A DNA stretch of 64,000 bases from Homalodisca vitripennis (GCF_021130785.1 NC_060208.1:170246501-170310500), one strand, 5' to 3'. Counted from the stretch's first letter, positions 1-13,783 are shown. A program made the numbers and translations. Notes: generated by a model from the letters alone, not told the origin.

Positions 1-309
1 TCTGAGTTATAAATCTTACTCTCTTTGTCAAATTTGTATCTCTTAGTCCTTTTTAACGTTGTAACTTCTCCTCTCTTTTGAAGTTTTATATTTCTCATTC
101 TTTGCCATATTTGTACCTCTTACTGTTTTTTTCAACATTGAACATTATTGTCTATTTTTCAAAATTGCAACAGTTACTCCCTTTGCTATCGTTGTACCTA
201 AGTTGTACCTTTTTTTACTATTCTAAGTTGTATTTTTGCATAATTAACCACGCTGTACTTGGTCACTTTACCCACGTTGTACATTCATTCATGTTTTTTA
301 ACATTAAAA
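1..309. repeat. Diverged edge of the 74-bp satellite
   Basis: This T-rich stretch keeps repeating short words such as caacgttgta, ttgtacctctta and caacattgaac at irregular spacing. The same words lie inside the regular 74-bp units that follow. I read it as the decayed border of the array. The frame open across 78-494 follows the repeat and has no recognisable domain. Confidence 0.55.
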
Positions 310-1150
310 CAGATACTGTCTATGTCAACGTTGTACGTTATACTGAATGGTTATACATTCTTCAATGTTTGTCAACATTGCAACTGGTACTGTCTATGCC
401 AACGTTGTACGTTATACTGAATGGTTATACATTCTTCAATGTTTGTCATCATTGCAACTGGTACTGTCTATGTCAACGTTGTACGTTATACTGAATGGTC
501 ATACATTCTTCAATGTTTGTCATCATTGCAACTGGTACTGTCTATGTCAACGTTGTACGTTATACTGAATGGTTATACATTCTTCAATGTTTGTCAACGT
601 TGCAACTGGTACTGTCTATGGCAACGTTGTACGTTATACTGAATGGTTATACATTCTTCAATGTTTGTCAACGTTGCAACTGGTACTGTCTATGTCAACG
701 TTGTACGTTATACTGAATGGTTATACATTCTTCAATGTTTGTCAACGTTGCAACTGGTACTGTCTATGGCAACGTTGTACGTTATACTGAATGGTTATAC
801 ATTCTTCAATGTTTGTCATCATTGCAACTGGTACTGTCTATGTCAACGTTGTACGTTATACTGAATGGTTATACATTCTTCAATGTTTGTCAACATTGCA
901 ACTGGTACTGTCTATGTCAACGTTGTACGTTATACTGAATGGTTATACATTCTTCAATGTTTGTCATCATTGCAACTGGTACTGTCTATGTCAACGTTGT
1001 ACGTTATACTGAATGGTTATACATTCTTCAATGTTTGTCAACATTGCAACTGGTACTGTCTATGTCAACGTTGTACGTTATACTGAATGGTTATACATTC
1101 TTCAATGTTTGTCAACATTGCAACTGGTACTGTCTATGTCAACGCTGCAC
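310..1150. repeat. Tandem array, 74-bp unit, about 11 copies
   Basis: Unit starts can be set at the atggttatac word at 347, 421, 495 (here atggtcatac), 569, 643, 717, 791, 865, 939, 1013 and 1087, an exact 74-bp step. Variants fall at a few sites: caacattg, catcattg or caacgttg in one place, and tatgtc, tatggc or tatgcc in another. Units 791/939 and 865/1013 match as alternating pairs, and 569 matches 717, which suggests a 148-bp higher-order unit. Each unit also holds two related halves around tgtcaac. Because 74 is not a multiple of three and each unit has only one TGA in phase, overlapping 73-codon frames appear automatically. I do not call them genes. Confidence 0.95.
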
Positions 1151-1290
1151 CTAATATTCTATTTGGCTAAGGCTTTCTTCACCTTAAACCTTTTTTCGCT
1201 ATTTTCCATCACGCTGTATTATTGCGTCTTTAATCACATTGTAGGTACGCTCTTGTAGCCTCGTTGTTCCTCTTCTTTATTTGTATTTCA
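1151..1290. repeat. Diverged right edge of the satellite
   Basis: Words such as cacgctgtatt, cacattgtag and cctcgttgttcc resemble decayed cacgttgtac pieces of the array. Regular periodicity is lost after about 1150. Confidence 0.4.
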
Positions 1291-3164
1291 GATTAATTTC
1301 GCGTTACTTGTGTTATTAATCTTGAACTATGAACAGTGTTTACATAAGGTAGAAATTACAAAGGAAATATCTTGAAAATATATTTCTAAAAAACAAAACA
1401 AACCATATAAGAATCTTTAAACTTGAATTTATTTAAAGATATAGTAGAATGTTTCCATAATTCTTGTTTAGAATGGCTTTTTATGATTAATTCTGTAATA
1501 CTTATTGAATATATCGTTGTTTTTTGTCCTGGCCATGTTCTTGGATCTACCCATTGTCAAATACTACACTACAAATTTCTTCTGCACTGTTTGAGTTTTA
1601 TTCCATTATTGATATAGTCCTTGACTATTAATTTTTTATTGAAATATATTTTGATATTATCAGAAAATTAATAAGAAAGCAATTGTTATTCTTATTATGA
1701 CGGTCCTGAGTTTAGCTTTTGTTCTTTGAAGCTACCGTTATATGACAGATTATACTCTTGATGGAGCATTACATATGTCATTCACTGCTACAGTAATGGT
1801 ATGTACATATCTTTTATAATCTTCGCACTTAATTATACAGGTTTTATGACCCAACATTAACCTATATTTAGTTTCGTTCAACTTAATTTTGCGTATATGG
1901 TGTTTTTTTTGTTAAAAAATTGAACTAAATGAAGTTATACCAACCTAATTTACCCCAGCTACCTGTCTTATTAAACTTAAATGAGCATAAAATGTGCAAT
2001 GAAACAAATAAAAAGAGAAATTTCTCAGTAATTTGGTATCCAAACGCGATAGCTAAAGTCTATATATTTAATGGTTGATTCTGATGTGTAGTTTTCTGTC
2101 TTATGTTAATTACTTTATAAATTAATGTAAAGGGGTTTTCATTAAATTATATTTATAAAGTATAGTCAAGATTATCATAATCTATTGAATAAATTATACT
2201 TATTGGATTAGTAGCTAAAGAATCTTTGAACCATCTGTTACCAGACATCAGCTTGCAGTTTCTGTGTAATTTAGATAACTGGAAAAATATTCATTCATAA
2301 ATTATTAATGGAATTGTGGAATACTGATTTTAATCTTGTTTACACTAACGTAGTATTCACATTAGCCTGCAGTATTCTCAACGTCATACTCAACAAGACG
2401 AGTAACTGTAGCCTAAAAGCTGGCAATAAACTGGCGGCAAGATTATTGCCACTATAAAGCCAAGAGCTAGAGACTTGCCACGTGACCGTCAGCTTGTAGC
2501 CTCGCTCTCAGTTTTTTAACGATATTCATATTTTAATGTGGCTTTTCCATTGTGTACCACATAAAATCAACAAAACTTTAATCATGTAGCCAAATTTTGG
2601 TTGATACACCAACCACATGCTATTTTAAAATTTACCATTAGCTTCCTGGCAAGACGTTCATAGGAGAAGCAGCTGTTTGTAAACTACCTACAAATAATGA
2701 TTTTGAAATTTTAAATTTAATTTAAGAGAGAAATAAATTATTAGCACACCGATGGCATTGGTTATTTACAAAATTAATTTTTGTGATGTAATCGTTTTTA
2801 AAACTTGTTTTATATTAATAACAAGTGGCATATAAATTCTAAATTCAGGGTATTTTATTATATGTGATAAGAGAAATTGTATTGCATAAAATGTTAGAAA
2901 CGTAAAGCATATAAAACATTATTTTGCTGTGCTTTTAAAGATGTTTTACTGTAATTGTTAGACTAAATACAATTTACAATAAGAAATATGGCTTTATAAA
3001 GTAATGTTTAATTAATAATGTTTGATGTGGAAACTGTTTTACAGGAGAATAGTAATGGAAGATAAAGCATGAACAAGACCTGAAAAAATCTTAGACGAAC
3101 TAAATTTGTGTCATAAACAACATAATGATCTAGAAACATGAAATTGGACGAAAACTTGCTCTTA
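1291..3164. other. AT-rich sequence, no gene seen
   Basis: The stretch is full of stops in all frames. A GC-richer patch at about 2340-2520 stands out from the background but has no long frame and no family I recognise. Confidence 0.5.
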
Positions 3165-3400
3165 CTTCGTGACTGATAAAACAAATACGTTTTCATGAAG
3201 ATAAATTAGATTTTAACCACTTAAAAAACTAGATGATGTTTTTAAACTTCCCGAAAATCTAGAGAAAGATGAAATTCGACACACAAGTGCCTTATGTCCT
3301 CAATAAACAAAATAAAGTTTGTTTATGAAAGGATCAATTACTTATAGGAGTTGAAACTCATAAAAGACCTGTATATTGTGTCCAATGCATAATGATTCGG
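3165..3400 (+). repeat. Stray copy of the ~180-bp diffuse repeat
   Basis: It contains cgttttcatgaagat, agagaaagatgaaattcgac, acacaagtgccttatg and taggagttgaaact in the same order as the array at 18.7-19.6 kb (ttttcatgaagatgaaac, tctagagaaatgaaatttga, tgcctagtgccttac, attgggagtgaaa). The match is patchy, so age is high. The family is unknown to me. Confidence 0.6.
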
Positions 3401-5388
<1,988 letters not shown>

Positions 5389-5394
<6 letters not shown>

Positions 5395-5410
5395 TTTATT
5401 GGAATTAAAT
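5389..5410 (+). repeat. Isolated SINE-tail fragment
   Basis: The word gtttattggaattaaatta directly after the GT run matches the tail of the SINE copies at 5.6 kb and 52.7 kb. It may be the 3' remnant of another copy whose body was replaced by the microsatellite. Confidence 0.4.
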
Positions 5411-5504
5411 TAGGCTATTGCCACTTATAGAAATTTTATACATATAAATAAAAGTCATTTGACATGTATTTGGTCTTCCAATCATATGGTAGTTTGGATA
5501 TTTA

Positions 5505-5655
5505 AACATATGAAAGAAACGGCCATATACAAAATAATTGAATCGTAAAAAGTGAGGGCTTTGTGGTGTAATGTTAGCACATTCACCTGGCAAGTGAGAG
5601 ATCCGGGTTCGAGTCTCGGTGGAGCAAGTACATTTTGTGATTCAATGTTTATTGG

Positions 5656-5660
<5 letters not shown>
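5505..5660 (+). repeat. tRNA-derived SINE, copy 1
   Basis: The tRNA-like core (about 5557-5626) has an A box around tggtgtaatgttagcac and a B box ggttcgagtct at 5606-5616. It closes with ggagca pairing to the ggctt-type 5' end. A lead-in, gaaagaaacggccatatac, and a tail, aagtacattttgtgattcaa, are shared with the minus-strand copy at 52.7-52.86 kb. Similarity that runs beyond the tRNA core marks a SINE and not a tRNA gene. There is no poly-T terminator after the acceptor end. The tail runs straight into an AT microsatellite. Confidence 0.85.

Positions 5661-5701
<41 letters not shown>
5659..5701. repeat. (AT)n microsatellite at SINE tail
   Basis: Perfect TA dinucleotides directly follow the SINE tail. 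Confidence 0.97.
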
Positions 5702-5704
<3 letters not shown>

Positions 5705-5764
5705 CATATACATGAAATATTACGTGTAGCTTCATATACAAGGACTATAGAGCATGTCCAACTA

Positions 5765-5985
5765 TGAAATTTGGCTGAGCGTTATTGAATTATATCGCTC
5801 AGAAGTCTCAAACAATCTCTCTTTTGTCTGCAGGGAGGACGTTAAAGTTCTTTTCTGTACAAAATGAATTTCTGCCTATCTATCCCCAGGACATCCAGAT
5901 AATGAAATGAGCTGTAGGCTTGAAATTTTGCATGACTGGGTGAATCCTGTTACGCGTCATGCAGAGAAGTGTCATTCTACCTTGT
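5765..5985 (+). repeat. Dispersed repeat, copy 1
   Basis: From ttggctgagc onward, including aatgaaatgagctgtaggct and gaaattttgcatgac, this matches the reverse complement of 52085-52248. No coding potential is seen. The family is unknown to me; the tctgcctatctatcc word recalls the tctgtctgtctg motifs common in arthropod dispersed repeats. Confidence 0.7.
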
Positions 5986-7150
5986 TTTAATTGAGTCATA
6001 AAAAATCATTTAAATATATTGACCACAAGCTTTTTCATATTTACCTTATTGATTACCCATTTTTGTTCAATACAAGTTAAATACACATTACTTAAGTTAA
6101 CTTACTGGAACTTTTTAATTTTTAACTTTTTTAAATTATGGGAAAAGCTGTGTCAATTGCTTTAAACTAGCTTTATAACTTGATATTGCATTCTTCTAAA
6201 AATAAAAATATTTAGACTCTGCACTATACAATTCGTTTGTGTGAAATAATCCAATATAGTAAATGGCAGTGTCAAGTCCTTATATGGGACCAAACTGACT
6301 CACATGGGAACATATCTGAAGCCAAAATGTGATTACACAATTGTTATAAATTCCTTGTTGTTTCATTAATTTTAGTAACATCTATTTGGACATACCTGAA
6401 TGTACTTTTCTTGTTGAATTCATACTATGATTTAATAATTATTATAACACTAGTGAAAGTTTTCAAACAACAATGCATCAGCTACATGTTTCGGAATGAT
6501 ATAATGATATTTATTTAAATAATTTTTACGTACTCTAAAATGGGATACAAATCAAAGGAACTTGTTTTCTGGATTCAAACATAAATTGTTATAATTTTTC
6601 TACAATAAAAAATTAGCCAGTTTCCATATTTAGTACAAAATGTAAATTCTAAACTGTTTATAAACTACCGAATGTTTATGTTTAAGATCTGCTGACTGAG
6701 GGTAACTTTCCACGGGGAGGCAAAATTATTGAACGTGTTATTAAGTTTTTGAAGTGGTGTGAATATAAACTTTAAGTTAATAATGAGTGATAATAAGTTA
6801 TAATACTAAGACTCTGTAGAATACTATTCAATTTTAACCAAAAGTTATGGCCAAATTCTTACAGTTAAAAATACACTGGTCTTTAAAAATAAAATAATCG
6901 TTTTTAATTTTAGGTTGCAAAAAGATAGAGAGTATAAAACCTGCTGCTTCTATAACTGCCTACATAGAACTGGATCAATGGTAAATTCTTTGAAAAGAAG
7001 ATCACTTATCGAGATTTATCCGAACATAACATACGAACCGTATACATATTAATATATATTTTAAAACAAAAACTGTGTACCGTAAATTAGTTAATTAAAT
7101 TTCATACAATGTAAATTTCGCAACCTAATCAGCCAGTATAATATAATATT
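5986..7150. other. AT-rich sequence, no gene seen
   Basis: Only short frames, no repeat structure and no recognisable motif. Confidence 0.5.
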
Positions 7151-7175
7151 ATTTTACATCCAATGTTCCGGAACT

Positions 7176-7251
7176 AAATTATTGCGCGAATTCAGCTGGT
7201 TTAGTAGGCACATCACAAATTATTGCGCAACTCTGCTATTGATGTGCCTAC
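7176..7251 (+). other. Direct repeat plus 12-bp hairpin ahead of gag
   Basis: aaattattgcgc occurs at 7176-7187 and again at 7217-7228. gtaggcacatca at 7204-7215 is perfectly complementary to tgatgtgcctac at 7240-7251, leaving a 24-nt loop. The structure ends 29 nt before the gag ATG. It may be a leader RNA structure, but that role is inferred. Confidence 0.6.
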
Positions 7252-7280
7252 TCTGCCATCAACTGAGTGAAAACGCCACG

Positions 7281-8919
7281 ATGCCTGCCATTAAAATAGA
7301 ATATTTGTCTAAAGAATGAGTTGGTATTTGAACTGATATCTAGAGGTATTAAATTAAATAGTGACAGTACAGTAAATGAACTCAGAAAGTCCTTAAGACA
7401 GTGTTTGGAGAAAAACAATATTTTACCTACTCACTAGTAGCCTATTTAAAAATTAGACCACAATCAGGAAGTAAAAACTTCTCAGTGAAAAAGTGATATT
7501 ATTAGAACATGAACATGGATGCAGTGAATTGAACAGTGCTAGTTCACCTTTAGAAATCACCAAATTCCAAGAAAAGTGTAAACATTTAATAAACCGTTTT
7601 ATTTTTAGACAACCAGCTAGAACTAAGTTCTGTACATAGTGAAACTTTATCAGCTTTAAAGTGTAGGCTAGTAAATGTTGAACAACAGTTAGCTAAAAAC
7701 TTGCTACCTACAGTGAACCTAGAACAGCTTAAAGTGTTAGAAGCCAATTTAAATGAATCATTAGAACAAGATGAGGCTATGGAACAGGCAGTGAAAGAAC
7801 AAATAGGCCCTATTTCTGTACAACCACCAACAATATCACAGAGCCTACTGCCAGTACCCCCACTTTGCCTATAATGCCTATTTATAATGCAAACAATGAT
7901 TGTATTAGTCAACCTATGTCTGGTTTAAATATGTTTAATAAGTTAAACAAACCCTGTAGAATGTTATTTACAAAATTTTACAGTAACAAATGGCTTTAGT
8001 TAGTACCTGAGCTAATAAACTTTTTGAAAACTTTGTTAAAACTAAAATGTGAAACTAGCCTATCAGAAAATGAAATTTTAGCAATTGTTACCATGTTATG
8101 CAAAAAGGTCCACTTTTAGCCAAAATAATACAATGTAAGTCTATCATGCCCAATGTCAACTATCTACACAGGGAATTAATTAGTGCTTTTATCCCTGTAG
8201 GCCTAATTGAAAGACTTAGACTAGATTTAGTTTATAGGCCACAAAGGTTTGATGAGCCACTGTATGAATACATCTATGACATCAAAGAGCTCAGTCAAGT
8301 TTTATTGTGTAACATAAGTGAACAGGACTTGGTAACTTGTATAAAAAGAGGTATTAAGCCTACCGATAGAAATAAGTTAATTTTTGAAAAACAATCCCAT
8401 TTGTTTTACAGATTTGGAAAATGTGTGTATAGCTAGTAACAATATAACCTTTAATGATAACTTAAGGGACAATTTAAGTAAGACATATGTTAACAACATG
8501 TATCCACCACATGTTGAACTTAGAAAAAGTAGGCCTACTGTCAAAAACCCAAAGTTATGTTTCAATTGTAATAGGCCTGGTCACTTAGCAAAAAATTGTT
8601 TTAGGAATCCAAAAAACTAGTCAATAGGGGAGTGTGGTATTACACACAACACCTAAAAATATCTCTCCCCGGTTTCATAAAGTTTAAGAATAATAATTTT
8701 ATAAATAGTAATACAGTAAGAAAAGAAAAACACTATTTTATGAGAGTCTATGGTAAGGTAATTAAAAATTGGAGTAAATTAAACTATAGAAAACCTAATT
8801 TAAGACTAAATGTTAGACAGTGTAACAATATGCCTTAATTGAAGCTATAGTGGGTAAAGATGTAAAAACAAACTGCTTATTAGATACTGGTGCTACAAGA
8901 GATAATAATTAGTAAAGAA
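7281..8919 (+). pseudogene. gag: gag and start of protease, broken
   Basis: Coding similarity starts at ATG 7281 and shifts frame soon after. The N-terminal part (to about 7437) resembles the SAP-like leader of insect gypsy Gag. A second open block lies at about 7605-7875. A capsid-like block follows in the frame of 8098-8436, with patterns such as EPLYEYIYDIKELSQVL. Another shift leads to a CCHC zinc knuckle at 8558-8599 (CFNCNRPGHLAKNC, C-x2-C-x4-H-x4-C), which binds the RNA genome in Gag proteins. A protease-type LLDTGAT follows at about 8875-8898 and is stopped within a few codons. There are at least four frame breaks plus stops, so no functional product is expected. Confidence 0.8.
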
Positions 8920-9345
8920 TTTTATGATAGCCTATTGTTGAATAAAAATGTTTCTAAATTAAAGACTACAGCTTCAATGTCTCGTGCCAAGACGCCGATA
9001 CCCGGGTTGTGAGTCTACCTATTGTGAAGGGAAGTGAAATATTATTGTTTTGTAAAGTAAAAAGTCGTACGCATAATTCAATAGAACATTGGATAATTTT
9101 AGGCCCACCTAGAAGATATACTTTTAGTTATTACATTCTAATTGGCAGCAACGTGGCAATACATATTTTTCATTTACCAATCTAAAAAAGTGGTGCTTGT
9201 AAGTTTAGTAAATTAAATTGAACTTATAAGTAAACTTTGGATTTCTAGTATTTATTACTACGACCTCAGAAGTCACCACCCCCATGTGTTATCGTCATAC
9301 GGTACAACTGGTGAAGTCACTGCAGGTGAAGCATTTAATGATGAA

Positions 9346-12017
9346 ACTTACAATTTAAAATTGCAAAATGTATCTAAATGTTAAATAATTGATCGACTGT
9401 AAGATTAGCTTACGTTACTAAATTGACTAGCCAAGCCCTACTTACACTGGATAGAAGCTTTCTGCGATGTCAGGCGACATAGTTATGTGTTTATGTGATT
9501 GATGTGCATACTTAGTCATACAGAATAGTCATATTATATCACACTATACTGAACTGTGTTTGGAATTTTGATTGGTAACCTAGTCCAATTAGTTTCACCA
9601 TATTACCGCAGCCAATATAATACTTTTAAATGAGATTAATGTTGTGACGCCTAACCGCGTGGTAGTTGCTAGGAGAATAATTTTTTGTAGATTATGAATA
9701 GACTAATTGCATCGTTTAAGCGATCTACTTCTGCACTAACTTGCTATGCTTCTTTAGATCTTAGCAATGTAACAAATCTTTTTAAGTGGTTATAATTTAA
9801 GGACGGAATATGAAAAATAAACCATAATCCAATTTAATATAATTGTTAAATCATATTATTCATATCGAATAGGAAAAGATTTACAGGGATTAAAAGTAGG
9901 TAAATAACCAATTCCGTCTTTGAAAAAAAGTGACTGACTATTTCAGGTTACATCTGGTTTATGGAAACAGCTGTTGACATCCGTATGAATGATTATCAAC
10001 TGATTACAATTTTGATACTGCTATGAGAAATTATTTTATTACCGATGTAAGATTAATCATATACAAAATTATGGTATTATAGGAGAAATTGTGGGATATA
10101 ACGTCAACAATATTGGACGTCTTTTAATATAATAATGCATAAAATCACATTGTAATAAGTTTTTAACGATCAATAAAAACGAATAAATTAAAATAAATTA
10201 ATAAATTAACGAAGACAAAATGTTGCTTCAATAAGCAAATAAATATTAAAACATTAAAACATCGTAAGAAAATCTTAATTCACATTATAAATTATAAATT
10301 CTGTTTTATTTCGTATGAATCAAAAAAATTTGTTTAGGTTTGTTTGCTGAAACGGTGCAATATACCGGCGAATAAAATTATCGACTCACTTTCTGTCTAT
10401 AAAAATAAAAACGCAGTAATATCCAATTTAATTACTTCTTTTCAAAGTAAGAGTAAAGTAAGAATTTTATTACAAGACCGTGTTTTAAGAGTGCTGAAAA
10501 CAAGCATGTCAATACGATCGAATACCAAAATAGCAATTTTTACGAGATATTTAATATTAAAAGTGGATTCCGGTCCTCTATTGCTAATGAATGCAATAAT
10601 ACACCATAGATTGTACTTGCTGATGTAGTCACTTGCTGGTATTATAACAGGCTGGCTTAGTTCTGTTTCTAAAGATTTAAATACGGCAGTAATGTATTTT
10701 AAGTTAGTTTCGTATACGACAAAATAACCCTTTATGAGTAATTATGTTGAAACAAGAACAAGTCGTACGTTGTAATTCTACAAAATGCTACACAGAATGG
10801 TTTATAAATCCATTTTAAGTGGTATTATATGTTTTATATCAATATTCCACCTCACTTGTTCATCAATTATACTCGTTGAACCTGTTTCACACCATTTTTT
10901 TTTGTAAAACATGCGTCATTGTAACACTGACGTTGGACCTCATAGTAAATCCATATACTATAGTATAGAAATTAAAGAATATAAAACTGTAAATTTGGTT
11001 AATGGACCTAAGATTCCAAAATATGTAAGTACACCCATGAAATTGCGTTGATATAATATCCAGTTTGAGGTCACATACTAAAGGTGAATAACCCAATAAA
11101 AGTGGATCTGGACAATGGGGAGTATGAATATAAATATTTCCAAAAGTGTAACAACATACACTTTCCATTTCACTTAGTAATATTTAATTGCATAGTATAA
11201 ATTTTAAAACTTTTTGAATAATTTTTAAGCGACTATAGTCAACGATGTCTAAAGTAAAAGTTAGTATGAACCAACGTAATAGTTTACAAAAATTAGAATA
11301 AATCAAGTAATTTCGTAATAAGTAAAGTCTAGTTTATTAAAACGAAATAGCAATTCTCAATACTTCGAAAATTCAAATGTGAAATAAAATTAAGGTGGAA
11401 AGAACAATAGCAGCTTTCAGCTCTTAGAGTAGCAGACGTAATTATCTTAATGCGAGACCGCCGTTATCCACTTTAACACCTTGTTCTGCTAGCCATGTGT
11501 GATACACCATTTGATTATACTCTTTTACGTAAGTTTGGCTTTCCTGATATATCGGTCGTAATGAGATTTAATTCTATTTTGGCACATTTCATATAAATAT
11601 GACTATTGCTTTCGACCTCATAACAGAACTTACGGGAGAGTTTTCGCATTTTATTCTATCATAGCCCACATAATCCAAAATCTATATTCGGTGTGTTCAG
11701 AAAATGGTGTCCAAAACTTGTATGTCTGATAATACTTTTTTACATAAAACTGTCCTGTGAACATTAGTCAAGAAATGTATCATTTAACTTAACCACAACC
11801 TGGAATTTTGTACTTTGATTAACAAAGTATTATAACCTGAACTAGCAAAGGCACAGATACCAAAATTTGGAAAATAATTATGACACATATGAGAAAAAAT
11901 TAAAATGCGTATTTTGCTTTAATATTAACAAAATGCCACTTGTTGAATAGTTTTAAAATAAAATTTAAAACAAATGTAAAGGCATTGCGGAACTGACCGA
12001 CAGAAGTGACTACTTTC

Positions 12018-12020
<3 letters not shown>
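9346..12020. other. AT-rich sequence, no gene confirmed
   Basis: A 94-codon frame at 10344-10628 (+) and a 93-codon frame at 10887-11168 (-) show no domain or family I recognise. Their lengths are within chance for this much DNA. Confidence 0.45.

Positions 12021-12082
<62 letters not shown>
12021..12082. repeat. (AT)n microsatellite at SINE tail
   Basis: About 30 perfect AT dinucleotides sit directly at the 3' end of the minus-strand SINE at 12.08-12.24 kb. Confidence 0.97.
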
Positions 12083-12084
<2 letters not shown>

Positions 12085-12240
12085 TAGAATCACAAAAAGT
12101 ACTGGCAAAAACCTACTTTAAATTTTGAAGCAAACGAGAGACATTGAGCTCCCATTAACCGGATACTCTCAGTGACCTAGGCCCGTCATCGAACCGCTAT
12201 CCAGAGTCCAGGTACACTCAGAGACCATAAGTTCTATGGT
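12083..12240 (-). repeat. tRNA-derived SINE, copy 3 (different head, same tail)
   Basis: Read on the minus strand, it has a tRNA-like head with tgtacctggactctggat and a B box ggttcgatgac. It ends in agtactttttgtgattcta followed by AT repeats. That tail matches copy 1 (agtacattttgtgattcaat) although the head differs, so the two share a 3' module. The A-box region is poorly preserved. Confidence 0.6.
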
Positions 12241-12690
<450 letters not shown>

Positions 12691-13404
12691 CAATAACAAG
12701 ATAAATAATATAAGCAAGTAACTTTATATAAAAATATAAACAAATAACAACAAGAAATTAACAATATAAAATAATAAATAAAACATTATGTTGGGTCATT
12801 CCTTCTAGTGTGCTAACAAGCAAGAACTCTGTCCATGAAATTCAGGATGAAGATGACGTAGGAAAATCTATGTTACTCGATGGAGACTAAAACCGTAAGA
12901 TGGAGAACGTACCATAAGTTGGCAGAACATTAAATTTTAAAATTGAAAAATTGTGCAGATCAACCAAAGAAATGAATTATACAGCTCTCTTTATTTAGCT
13001 ACTACAGATACTGTACGGGTGGTCTGAAACGCGTTGTCTGTTTAGTTATTATCAAAGTTATCAAATAACAATATAAGCTACATTAACATACATCATTATA
13101 TATGATTGGGAAAATAACAAATTCGCTTCTCTATTCTTGAAGTGTTTTGTTTACTGTCTCTATTTACAGTGATTTGTTTTCTAATTGTTCGCTCAGTTCA
13201 CTTATATTACTTTTGACGTATATATTGTCCAAAATATCGTTTCGTTTCTGCAGATTTTCATTAATTATAGAATTTTTCAGGTTAAGTTACTCAAGCTCCA
13301 ATTTAAAAGCTATCAAAATTTAAGAAATCAAATAGTATTCTTTTGTTAGAAGCTATGTTGACTTTAACAAACTAAAAATCTCCAACGTCCAACAGTCGTT
13401 TCAA

Positions 13405-13407
<3 letters not shown>
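12691..13407. other. AT-rich sequence, nothing seen
   Basis: No frame, repeat or motif that I can support. Confidence 0.5.

Positions 13408-13408
<1 letters not shown>

Positions 13409-13462
<54 letters not shown>
13409..13462. repeat. (AT)n microsatellite, left of transposon
   Basis: This AT run is interrupted at 13463 by the Ginger-like element and resumes at 15906. The four bases on each side of the element read TATA, which fits a 4-bp target duplication but is ambiguous within a TA repeat. Confidence 0.9.
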
Positions 13463-13463
<1 letters not shown>

Positions 13464-13630
13464 GTTACCGGCAAAGTGTAAAATCAGGCATTGTATAGAA
13501 TACCTAGGCATTCTATACATTGGCAAAAGTAAGCAGGCAAAGTGTGAAATTTTAAACATTTCATACTTTGCCTAGGCATTCTATAGAATGCCTGCTGGAG
13601 TTCAGGCAGAGTTAAAAATCTGTCTGTTCC
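13463..13630 (+). repeat. Left terminal inverted repeat with CCTAGG-centred units
   Basis: Beyond the terminus, the word gcattstatagaatrcc occurs in both orientations around cctagg (near 13504 and 13573), and the caggcaaagtgtgaaat word is mirrored as catactttgcct. These may be transposase-binding sites; that is inferred from position only. Confidence 0.75.
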
Positions 13631-13684
13631 ATTGTTTTCAAGTTACAACGTGCTTGCCTCACCTACTCCCCCCGCCCATCCCCG

Positions 13685-13778
13685 CTATAACGCTGCTCTC
13701 AGTTCTGTTACGTCACGCCACAGTATTGTGCTAGGCCTACGCTTCAGTTCTGTTCTGTCGTGCCACTGTATTGTTGCT
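13685..13778 (+). promoter_or_regulatory. Candidate transposon promoter with duplicated initiator-like block
   Basis: tcagttctgtt starts at 13699 and again at 13744. The two roughly 34-bp blocks that follow are alike (acgtcacgccacagtattg versus ctgtcgtgccactgtattg). TCAGTT is an insect initiator-like word. gctataac at about 13684 is a weak TATA candidate. The coding start follows at 13784. No transcript evidence is available. Confidence 0.35.
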
Positions 13779-13783
13779 TGAAA

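Larger units (their letters stand above)
7151..9345 (+). mobile_element. Decayed Ty3/gypsy-type retroelement, gag-protease fragment
   Basis: The left block (ttacatccaatgttcc, ggaactaaatt) and the right block (ttggcagcaacgtgg, then aactttggatttc) both recur at 46.84-47.65 kb, so both belong to the element. Between them lie gag and the start of protease. No reverse transcriptase, RNase H or integrase is present. ttggcagcaacgtgg resembles a retroelement primer-binding site, yet here it lies downstream of gag. The order therefore suggests nested deletion or a tandem arrangement. Exact ends are uncertain. Confidence 0.7.

Noticed and set aside
347..1258. Series of overlapping 73-81 codon frames read as a gene family
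   Set aside because: They are created by the 74-bp repeat and its single TGA per unit. There is no domain, and variants are not biased to silent sites.
7586..7912. 108-codon minus-strand frame
   Set aside because: It is the shadow of the gag-like coding block on the plus strand.
11690..11740. Mariner end at cggtgtgttcagaaaatggt
   Set aside because: It resembles a mariner tip in only a few bases, and no partner end or transposase was found.
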